Positions 1 to 5,490 of a stretch of 7,990 bases of DNA are shown here, one piece after another. The position numbers and the translations under genes are program-made. How positions within the stretch are numbered: the first letter of the stretch is position 1; each line of letters opens with the position of its first letter. Below the pieces are notes generated by a model. That model did no database searches and was not told the origin of the DNA. It saw only the letters and a list, made by a program, of their open reading frames with translations. Source of the DNA: Alphaproteobacteria bacterium (GTDB taxonomy: Bacteria > Pseudomonadota > Alphaproteobacteria > Rhizobiales > Xanthobacteraceae); contig VAZS01000038.1 of the NCBI GenBank assembly GCA_005884855.1, forward strand, positions 1 to 7,990. Direction: 5' to 3'.

Positions 1-88
1 CGAGCAGGAGGATATCGGCGTGGGCAGCAGCGAAACCGTCGAGGCTTTGTTCAAGTAACGTATCGGTGCTGTTGATCAGCATTTTCAT
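1..88 (-). CDS. dhaK: DhaK, dihydroxyacetone kinase substrate-binding subunit (N-terminal 29 codons only)
   Basis: Only the start of this gene is in the window; it runs off the left edge. The minus-strand translation from the ATG at 88 begins MKMLINSTDTLLEQSLDGFA and continues AAAHADILLL. This matches the family opening of DhaK, typically MKKLIN followed by a short acidic stretch and a GLAxAHP-like segment. DhaK binds dihydroxyacetone covalently through a histidine further downstream, which is not visible here, and receives phosphate from the DhaL-bound nucleotide. The start is supported by the family N-terminus and by a strong purine-rich Shine-Dalgarno stretch about 10 bases upstream. A second in-frame ATG is codon 3. 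The gene follows the helix-turn-helix gene by 45 bases and completes a DhaK/DhaL/EIIA/HPr/EI set. A relative such as an erythrulose or tetrulose kinase would look the same over this stretch. Confidence 0.85.
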   Translation of the reverse strand, partial: MKMLINSTDTLLEQSLDGFAAAHADILLL

Positions 89-94
89 CCAGCG

Positions 95-104
95 TCCCCC
101 TCCC
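95..104 (-). promoter_or_regulatory. Ribosome binding site of dhaK
   Basis: Read on the minus strand, this is a GGGAGGGGGA purine run ending 6 bases before the dhaK ATG; its GGGAGG core is about 10 bases away. It is one of the stronger Shine-Dalgarno-like stretches at a junction in this operon, and dhaK is a gene here without an overlapping upstream stop codon. It therefore probably starts independently rather than by coupling. Confidence 0.6.
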
Positions 105-133
105 GATTGTCGCTTGTGCACTCCGGCTCACCG

Positions 134-559
134 TCAGCCCACACTCTCAGCGTAACGCGCGAGCCGTGCTGCGAAATCGACAACGAGTTGTTCGAGCGAA
201 CGGTTCTTCTTGTCATCACCGAGATCGGGCACAGTCACGGTGATGTTGCGGGTCCGCGTTTCGCGATGAGGCGCGCGGAGGCGCCCTGGATGTGCGCGCC
301 CATAGGCCTCGATGAATGCCGCGCGCTCCGCGCCGGAAAGATGACAGACCTCGAAGATGATGGCGACATGCTTCGCCGGTATGGGCACCAGATAGGCCGG
401 ATTGGTAATCTGGGTCACGAACGAGCGGTTCTTGCCCAGGGCTGCCGCGAGCTTCAGCCTCGTGCCGGACGGCCGGTTGTCGAGCACTTGCCGCAGGATC
501 GCCTTGTAGCCGGCGACATTTTTATCGCCGTGCGTTTGTTCGCCTGCACCGTCGGTCAT
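134..559 (-). CDS. Small putative helix-turn-helix protein embedded in the dha operon
   Basis: A 141-residue soluble protein that I cannot name. Residues about 34-56 (RLKLAAALGKNRSFVTQITN) look like a Cro/XRE-type helix-turn-helix: an AAALG turn and a following helix with polar residues suited to base contacts. The next segment, about 61-90, is helical and ends in a basic PGRLRAPHRETRTR patch; the C-terminus (about 120-141) is amphipathic. The ATG overlaps the Enzyme I stop in an ATGA, so it is co-translated with EI, and it lies immediately before dhaK. A regulator of this operon or a modulator of the phosphorelay is the simplest inference. No catalytic motif, signal peptide or membrane segment is visible. 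DNA binding is inferred from the motif alone. Confidence 0.7.
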   Translation of the reverse strand: MTDGAGEQTHGDKNVAGYKAILRQVLDNRPSGTRLKLAAALGKNRSFVTQITNPAYLVPIPAKHVAIIFEVCHLSGAERAAFIEAYGRAHPGRLRAPHRETRTRNITVTVPDLGDDKKNRSLEQLVVDFAARLARYAESVG

Positions 560-2154
560 GTTTTCACCGTCGCAATCGTAGCCTTGAGCCGGCCGATGGC
601 AACCGGCGACACCGAGAGTGACGTGAGCCCCGTCGCAAGCAGCGCTTTCGTCAGGCGAATGTCGGCCGCCGCGTCGCCGCAGAGCGAGACCTCGACCCCG
701 CGCGCTCGTCCAGCCTCAACCGCACGGGTGATGAGCGCCAGTACCGCAGGGTTGCCTGTATCATTGAGGTCGGCGACCATCCCATTGTCGCGCGCCGCGG
801 CCATCGTATATTGCGTCAGGTCATTCGAACCGATTGAATAGAACCCGGCGTCGAAATCCTCGGCACGCAACGCTGCGGCCGGCACCTCGACCATGATACC
901 GAGCAGCGGACGGGCGCAGGCGATCCCTTTTGCCCTCAGCGCCGCGATCTCGGCATCAAGAAACTCGCGCGCGCGGTCGAGCTCCGAGGGAATGGTGACC
1001 ATCGGCAGCATGACTTTAAGAGGTCCATGCACAGCCGCACGCGCCAGTGCCCTGAGCTGCAGACGGAACGCCTCCGGGCGCAAAAGCGATAGGCGGATGC
1101 CGCGTAGCCCCAGGAAGGGGTTGCTCTCACCATCGATCGTCAACCCGGCGATTGGCTTGTCGCCGCCGGCGTCGAGCGTGCGGATGGTAACCGGTCTACC
1201 TTGCGCCCAGTCGAGAATGCGCCGATAGACCGCAAATTGAGTTTCCTCATCCGGCAGCGCTTGAGACGCCTCGAACAAGAATTCGGTTCGCACGAGGCCA
1301 ATGCCGTCGCAGATCGCGGGATCGAGATTCGTGAGCTCTTCAGGTGCTGCGATGTTGAGAAGAAGCGTGATCCGCCGGCCATCTGCAGTAAGCGCGGGTT
1401 TGGCGCGGTCGGCGTCCGCGAGCGCATGTGCAGCATGGGCGGTCTTCATGCGCTGCTCGAACTGGCGTTTCGTTTCCGGCTCAGGGTCGAAGATCACGGT
1501 GCCAGCATCTCCATCGACGAGTGCCAAGGCCGGTGGTCGCCCGTCCCATGACAGCGGACCCACCCCTACTACCATGGGAGTCCCGCGCGCGCGCGCCAAC
1601 ATCGCAACATGTGAGGAAGATGAGCCCGCCGCAAGGACGATGGCGCCACCGCGTCTCCAGTCCGCAGCAAGGAAAGCGGAGGGCGAGATTTCGTCGCTTG
1701 CGACGATCGAGCCACCGCTGATCGCCGAGGAGTTTTCCGAGCCATTCAGGCGTTCGAGCACGCGGTCTCGGATATCCATAAGATCGGCGACACGGGCGCG
1801 GAAATATTCATCTTCTGCCGAGCGATATCCCGCGATTTCTGCATTGAGCACCGAACGCCATGCCTGGTCTGCAGGAATGCCTGTTGCGATGGCGTCGAAT
1901 GCCCCCTCCGCCAGCGCATCGTCCCCGAGCATTGCGACCTGAAATTCAAGAATATCAGCCGCCTCGCCCTGCTCCGCTTTGATCAGTTTGGCGAGATCTG
2001 CTGCCGCGCCTTCGACCGCCGCCTTCAAGGCGACCGTTTCCTGCGCGGGATCGCCCGACACCCTGCGGCTTTCCACGATGCCCATCAGAACGGTGACGGG
2101 TCCAATTGCAAGACCGGGCGACGCGGCACGACCCGTGAGATGGATCTCAGTCAC
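556..2154 (-). CDS. ptsI: Phosphoenolpyruvate-protein phosphotransferase (PTS Enzyme I) of the dha module
   Basis: Enzyme I autophosphorylates from PEP and passes the phosphate to HPr. With the GTG start chosen here it has 533 residues, against about 570-575 for housekeeping EI. The phosphohistidine lies in the segment GSSSSHVAMLAR (H about 182). The PEP-binding TIM barrel shows GIGLVRTEFLF, TIRTLDAGGDKPI, NPFLGLRGIRLSLLRPEAF, GIMVEVPAAAL and YSIGSNDLTQYTMAAARDN. The catalytic cysteine is in LCGDAAAD near the C-terminus. All residues expected for activity are present. The GTG at 2154 lies 4 bases after the HPr stop and has a GAGG 9 bases upstream, and it yields the family-like N-terminus TEIHLTGRAASPG. 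An ATG at 2181 is also in frame but would overlap HPr by 23 bases and lacks a visible Shine-Dalgarno. Its stop overlaps the next start. It is probably dedicated to the kinase relay rather than general sugar PTS transport, because no EIIB or EIIC gene is in the window. Confidence 0.93.
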   Translation of the reverse strand: MTEIHLTGRAASPGLAIGPVTVLMGIVESRRVSGDPAQETVALKAAVEGAAADLAKLIKAEQGEAADILEFQVAMLGDDALAEGAFDAIATGIPADQAWRSVLNAEIAGYRSAEDEYFRARVADLMDIRDRVLERLNGSENSSAISGGSIVASDEISPSAFLAADWRRGGAIVLAAGSSSSHVAMLARARGTPMVVGVGPLSWDGRPPALALVDGDAGTVIFDPEPETKRQFEQRMKTAHAAHALADADRAKPALTADGRRITLLLNIAAPEELTNLDPAICDGIGLVRTEFLFEASQALPDEETQFAVYRRILDWAQGRPVTIRTLDAGGDKPIAGLTIDGESNPFLGLRGIRLSLLRPEAFRLQLRALARAAVHGPLKVMLPMVTIPSELDRAREFLDAEIAALRAKGIACARPLLGIMVEVPAAALRAEDFDAGFYSIGSNDLTQYTMAAARDNGMVADLNDTGNPAVLALITRAVEAGRARGVEVSLCGDAAADIRLTKALLATGLTSLSVSPVAIGRLKATIATVKT

Positions 2155-2158
2155 TGCT

Positions 2159-2473
2159 TCAAGCCTCGCCAAAACCGTCATGGACCAGCGCGAGCACGGC
2201 CGCGAGTGCCGCCTCGCCGTCGAGACCAGTGACGCGGAAATAAAGCATGGCGCCCTGCGGGGCCTTAACCCGCATTACCTTCACGGGGCTTTTGGCATCT
2301 GTCCATGGTCCATCGGCATCAAGCGCAATTTCGATCGTCGCCGCAAAGCTCTTCGCGCATTGCGTCAGCTTGACTGATGGCCGCGCATGCAGACCTACCG
2401 GATTGACGAGAACCGCCGAGGCCGTCAGCGTCGTAAAACTTTTGGACGCCCGGCTGGCGTTGGCGTCATGCAT
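2159..2473 (-). CDS. HPr-like phosphocarrier protein of the dha relay
   Basis: A 104-residue HPr protein that carries phosphate from EI to the EIIA (DhaM-type) protein. The active site is NPVGLHARPS with the phosphorylatable histidine at about residue 29. The region equivalent to the regulatory serine reads DAKSPVKVMRVKAPQG (S about 62). That segment is basic and the serine is followed by proline; many HPr proteins have a hydrophobic IMGLMxL-type stretch here. About 13 extra residues precede the HPr fold, giving a longer N-terminus than the usual 85-90-residue HPr. I chose the ATG at 2473 because it overlaps the EIIA stop by 8 bases; the frame is open back to 2518, but that would add 15 residues of no family resemblance. 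Whether Ser62 is a target of HPr kinase cannot be judged from sequence. Confidence 0.92.
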   Translation of the reverse strand: MHDANASRASKSFTTLTASAVLVNPVGLHARPSVKLTQCAKSFAATIEIALDADGPWTDAKSPVKVMRVKAPQGAMLYFRVTGLDGEAALAAVLALVHDGFGEA

Positions 2474-2867
2474 AGAATTCCTCCGCGCTACGTTGGACCG
2501 CGGACAGTGACGAGCCACCCGAGGACTCTGTCGCTGCGATCACCGCGCCCTCCACGACCGGCGCATTGCAGATAACGACACGTCCACGCCGGTCTTCCGC
2601 CAGCATCTCAACCGCCATCTCTGAATTCGTCTCGGCCCCGCCGAGATCGACAAGGATAGCCACGCCGGCAGAAGACCATGCGATCTCGATCGCCTTGAGG
2701 ATGCCCGCAACGTTGGTGCCAAGCCCGCCCTCGGGGTCGCCACCTGTCCAAGCGAGCGGCACGGCATTGCCGACCATCTGACGAACCATATCGGCCGCCC
2801 CCTCCGCGATTTTGGCGGAATGCGAAACGATAACGATTCCGACGTTGCCAGATTCTGAATTGCTCAT
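2466..2867 (-). CDS. dhaM: DhaM-type EIIA (mannose-family EIIA domain) phosphotransferase subunit
   Basis: A 133-residue single-domain protein of the EIIA-Man/DhaM fold. After NVGIVIVSHSAKIAEG, whose histidine (about residue 16) is the expected phosphorylation site, come the family blocks TGGDPEGGLGTN, VAILVDLGGAETNSEMA and VVICNAPVVEGAVIAATESSGG. In E. coli, DhaM fuses EIIA, HPr and a truncated EI in one chain; here the three are separate genes in the order EIIA-HPr-EI. It takes phosphate from HPr and rephosphorylates the ADP held by DhaL. The start overlaps the DhaL stop in an ATGA. The mannose-EIIA relatives of sugar transporters look similar, but the adjacent DhaL makes the DhaM assignment firm. 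Confidence 0.93.
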   Translation of the reverse strand: MSNSESGNVGIVIVSHSAKIAEGAADMVRQMVGNAVPLAWTGGDPEGGLGTNVAGILKAIEIAWSSAGVAILVDLGGAETNSEMAVEMLAEDRRGRVVICNAPVVEGAVIAATESSGGSSLSAVQRSAEEFYA

Positions 2868-3478
2868 AAACCTGCCTCGATGGTCAGTGTTGCAACGGCT
2901 GCGCCGATAAGGAGGGAGGCCGAGCGCGAACCAGGATCCATATGACCGATAGAACGTTCGCCGAGAAAGGACGCCCGGCCGCGTGTCGCGAGCATGGGCG
3001 TGGTACGCACGGCCGCCTTGGCAGCTTCCGCGGCGATCGCTTCGGCATCAGCTCCCGCCGCAAATATCGCCTGCACCGGCACAAGGACATCGAGCAAGGT
3101 CTTCTGTCCGGCTTCCGACCGCCCGCGCGCCTTGACGGATTCGATTGCCTTACCGGTTGCCCCAACGAGATCGGAGCGCGTTGGCTGCTCCGGGACGGCT
3201 TTGCCGAGTTCTATGAAGAATGTACCGACGAGCGGCCCTGAGGCGCCTCCGACCTTCATCACAAGCGTCGTGCCGATCGTCCGCAGCATTTCTGGTAGTG
3301 ATTTATCTGCAAGGCCCGGCAGCGTTGCGAGCACGGCCTCGAAGCCACGCTTCATGTTCAGCCCGTGATCGCCATCGCCGATCGCCTGGTCGAGGCTGGT
3401 CAATTCGTCCGCGTGCTCGATCACCGACACGGCGAGCGCCCGCACCAGGTTTTCTTTTGCAGCTCGATTGAGGCTCAT
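2864..3478 (-). CDS. dhaL: DhaL, nucleotide-binding subunit of PEP-dependent dihydroxyacetone kinase
   Basis: A 204-residue protein with the complete DhaL signature. It has DQAIGDGDHG with aspartates at 30, 35 and 37, the positions of the metal-binding residues in E. coli DhaL. It also has VGGASGPLVGTFF (about 76-88), QKTLLDVLVPV (about 125-135) and GRASFLGERSIGHMDPGSRSA (about 167-187). DhaL holds ADP/ATP as a bound cofactor and transfers the gamma-phosphate to the ketone bound to DhaK. The start ATG overlaps, in an ATGA, the end of the frame that encodes the TOBE remnant of the preceding ATPase, and its stop overlaps the EIIA start the same way. Length and motifs show no damage. Confidence 0.96.
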   Translation of the reverse strand: MSLNRAAKENLVRALAVSVIEHADELTSLDQAIGDGDHGLNMKRGFEAVLATLPGLADKSLPEMLRTIGTTLVMKVGGASGPLVGTFFIELGKAVPEQPTRSDLVGATGKAIESVKARGRSEAGQKTLLDVLVPVQAIFAAGADAEAIAAEAAKAAVRTTPMLATRGRASFLGERSIGHMDPGSRSASLLIGAAVATLTIEAGL

Positions 3479-3663
3479 GCCGCGATTCTCCTGCCGGTCG
3501 CATCAAAGAACAGTGGATTGTTGAGGCGGAGCGACACGACGTCTCCGGCACCAAGCCTCGCCTCCGGGTCCGATAGCGTCACGATTGGTTGGCCGCCCAG
3601 ATCGAGGTGGAGATGGCTCTGGTCTCCCAGATGTTCGACACGCCTGACGGTTGCCGACACGTC
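3475..3663 (-). pseudogene. Detached TOBE-domain remnant of the second ABC ATPase, out of frame
   Basis: On the minus strand, in a different frame from the ATPase upstream, the translation reads DVSATVRRVEHLGDQSHLHL and ends NNPLFFDATGRRIAA. This is the second half of the regulatory TOBE domain of MalK/UgpC-type ATPases (the VEHLGDQxxLHL and LFFDxxGxRI pattern). Its stop overlaps the dhaL ATG in an ATGA like other junctions in the operon, which argues that this was the native reading frame. No Shine-Dalgarno or sensible start precedes it except a GTG at 3660, so it is probably not an independent gene. It is best read as the displaced end of the gene at 3579-4364. See findings for the alternative that the sequence is in error. 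Confidence 0.8.
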
Positions 3664-4364
3664 TCCACGGCCGGCCGCTTGATCGGGTTCTCATAGATCT
3701 CGCGCGGGGTGCCGATCTGCATCAGCCGTCCGGCCTCGATCACGCCGATACGGGAAGCCATGGTCATAGCTTCGGTCTGATCATGGGTGACATAGAGGAT
3801 GGTCGCGCCGAGATCGGTCTGGATGCGTTTAAGTTCAAGACGCATTTCGCCGCGCAGTTTGGCGTCGAGCGACGAAAGCGGTTCGTCCATGAGATAGATT
3901 GACGGTGAGCGCACCAGAGCCCGGCCGATGGCGACGCGCTGCATTTGGCCACCGGACAATTGCGTGGCCTTGTTCTGAAGCTTGGTTTCAATGTGGAGAA
4001 GACGAGCAACCTCCTCGACTTTCCTACGTATATCCGCCTCCGGTACACGCCGGATCGGGGCACGCAGCGCGAAGGCCATGTTCTCGAACACTGTGAGATG
4101 CGGATATAAAGAATATTGCTGGAAAACAAAGGCGACGTCGCGGTCGGCCGGCGCATCGCCGGTCACGTCGCGTCCATTAATTCGGACCGAACCACTATCT
4201 GGTGCCTCCAGCCCCGCCACAAGACGCAAGGTCGTGGTCTTGCCTGCACCGGTCGGTCCGAGCAGCGCGACGAATTCGCCGTCTTCGACCTTCAGCGACA
4301 GATCGCTGATAGCCGGCGTTCCCTTGAAAGCCTTCGAGACGGCTCTGATCTCGACTTCAGCCAT
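3579..4364 (-). CDS. ABC importer ATPase 2, nucleotide-binding domain intact, C-terminus frameshifted
   Basis: A MalK/UgpC-type ATPase that powers the permease pair. The nucleotide-binding domain is complete: Walker A GPTGAGKTT (36-44), Q-loop FVFQQYSLYPH (79-89), signature LSGGQ (136-140), Walker B IYLMDEP (156-162), D-loop SLD and switch VTHD (192-195). After YENPIKRP (residue 231) the resemblance stops; the frame runs on for 30 unrelated residues, and the regulatory domain's first half is missing. At 261 residues it is about 100 short of the family's usual 350-370. The ATG at 4364 has GAGG 5 bases upstream and overlaps the ATPase 1 stop by 8 bases; in-frame ATGs at 4379 and 4418 are alternatives. 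It may hydrolyse ATP, but without the regulatory domain its dimer stability and function are doubtful. Confidence 0.85.
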   Translation of the reverse strand: MAEVEIRAVSKAFKGTPAISDLSLKVEDGEFVALLGPTGAGKTTTLRLVAGLEAPDSGSVRINGRDVTGDAPADRDVAFVFQQYSLYPHLTVFENMAFALRAPIRRVPEADIRRKVEEVARLLHIETKLQNKATQLSGGQMQRVAIGRALVRSPSIYLMDEPLSSLDAKLRGEMRLELKRIQTDLGATILYVTHDQTEAMTMASRIGVIEAGRLMQIGTPREIYENPIKRPAVETCRQPSGVSNIWETRAISTSIWAANQS

Positions 4365-5271
4365 GCTCGCCTCGCTCATGTAACGCGGTGCGGATAGCGC
4401 GCCCCGACGCTTTGTCAAAGATCGACAGTGTATCTGGTCGGAAGTCGAGGCCGACGCTCTCTCCGGTCCGAAAGCGCATGCTCGCGGGCGATCGCGCTTT
4501 CAGTGCGCCGTAACGGGTCGTCACGGTCACGATTTGTGTGGTGCCAAGGTATTCCGCGCCATAGACCTGACCTCGCACCATCCCACGATCGCTGAAACGT
4601 ACATGTTCGGGCCTGACACCGAGGACGAGATCGCTTTCCATCAGGGTCTCGCGTGTCGCGGGAATAGCAATTTCGCCTTCGCCGAACCGGATTGCCTGTG
4701 CGCCGGTTCGAAGGCCGTCGCGAAATGGCAGGAAGTTCATCGGGGGCGAACCGATGAAATCCGCGACAAACAGGGAAGCCGGCCGATCATAGATGTCGCG
4801 CGGGCTGGCGACCTGCTCCACGACGCCATTGTTCATGACAAGCGCGACACGCTGCCGGTCGCCGCCTGCAAGGCCCGAAACTGGCCGGTCGAGCAGATGG
4901 GAAATTCGCAGGATACGTGCAGCTTCGACAACGCGCCGGCCGATCTCCTCCCGCCCGATACCTTCGCATTTCAAGGGAAAGCCGATGTTTCGGCGCACGT
5001 TCATATGTGGGTACAACGCAAACAGCTGAAACACGAAGGCGATGTCACGCGCAGAGGCGCGGTTCATCGTCACCTCCTCGCCGCCGAGCCGGATGGTGCC
5101 TGCCGTCGGCAGTTCTAACCCGGCGATCATGCGAAGCGTTGTCGTCTTGCCACACCCCGATGGGCCGAGCAGACAAAGGAACTGTCCATCCTCCACCGTG
5201 AAGCTTGCACCCTTCACCGCATGAAACGTTCCGAAAGATTTATCGAGCCCGTCGACCTTGATCTGCGCCAT
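4357..5271 (-). CDS. ABC importer ATPase 1 with an internal in-frame deletion
   Basis: A MalK/UgpC-type ATPase of 304 residues; relatives have about 350-370. Walker A GPSGCGKTT (36-44), the Q-loop FVFQLFALYPH (79-89) and a signature region SGLAGGDRQRVAL (132-144) are present. The next residues are VMNNGVVEQV, which in intact relatives lie about 61 residues further on. Walker B, the D-loop and the switch histidine are therefore absent. The C-terminal regulatory domain is complete and in frame: YDRPASLFVADFIGSPPMNF, LGVRPEHVRFSD and a TOBE end to about 300. The signature LAGGD departs from LSGGQ. As encoded it should not hydrolyse ATP by itself and the fold is probably compromised. Start: ATG 5271, 6 bases after the small membrane protein's stop, with a purine-rich GGGAG/GGGG stretch before it. 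Confidence 0.85.
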   Translation of the reverse strand: MAQIKVDGLDKSFGTFHAVKGASFTVEDGQFLCLLGPSGCGKTTTLRMIAGLELPTAGTIRLGGEEVTMNRASARDIAFVFQLFALYPHMNVRRNIGFPLKCEGIGREEIGRRVVEAARILRISHLLDRPVSGLAGGDRQRVALVMNNGVVEQVASPRDIYDRPASLFVADFIGSPPMNFLPFRDGLRTGAQAIRFGEGEIAIPATRETLMESDLVLGVRPEHVRFSDRGMVRGQVYGAEYLGTTQIVTVTTRYGALKARSPASMRFRTGESVGLDFRPDTLSIFDKASGRAIRTALHERGEHG

Positions 5272-5277
5272 GGCCCC

Positions 5278-5490
5278 TTACTCCCTGACCCTCGAAACAA
5301 TGATGAACATCACCGTGCCAAACAGCGTGGTCGCAAAGGACCACGAGTACAGCACAAGGGAAAAGGGCTGCATCAGCATGATGACGCCGACAGCTATAAT
5401 CGTCGTCGCAACAGCTTCCAGCGGACCGCGCCGCAGAAGCTTGTCCATGAAGCCGCGCCGCGGCTTGCAAGAGGTCGCATCGATGCTCAT
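5278..5490 (-). CDS. Small two-helix membrane protein between permease and ATPase genes
   Basis: Seventy residues from the ATG at 5490, which overlaps the permease 2 stop in an ATGA. The N-terminus is basic (CKPRRGFMDKLLRR). Two hydrophobic segments follow, about residues 24-41 (AVATTIIAVGVIMLM) and 44-65 (SLVLYSWSFATTLFGTVMFI), ending VSRVRE. The basic N-terminus and C-terminal arginines predict both ends in the cytoplasm. I recognise no named family. Small membrane proteins accompany some rhizobial polyol/glycerol ABC systems, so an accessory subunit of the importer is likely from position. The frame is open upstream to 5601, but that part overlaps permease 2 and is out of keeping. Confidence 0.75.
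   Translation of the reverse strand: MSIDATSCKPRRGFMDKLLRRGPLEAVATTIIAVGVIMLMQPFSLVLYSWSFATTLFGTVMFIIVSRVRE

Noticed and set aside
107..841. Long plus-strand open frame of 244 codons
   Set aside because: It lies antisense to the HTH gene and Enzyme I, has no recognisable motif and no upstream ribosome site. Such frames are common opposite GC-rich genes.
1584..1596. Alternating CG run that might form Z-DNA or a repeat
   Set aside because: It is only 13 bases long and encodes the conserved LARARG segment of Enzyme I; codon bias explains it.
1301..1942. Plus-strand open frame of 213 codons, rich in Ala, Arg and Ser
   Set aside because: It is fully antisense to the conserved Enzyme I gene and has a low-complexity composition typical of a shadow frame.
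2474..2518. Extended HPr start at 2518
   Set aside because: The added 15 residues overlap the EIIA gene and show no HPr resemblance; the ATG at 2473 fits the operon spacing.
5481..5490. Ten-base identity with 6431-6440 at two gene starts
   Set aside because: Both encode Met-Ser-Ile at an ATGA junction, and the identity does not extend further. Chance plus similar start context is enough.
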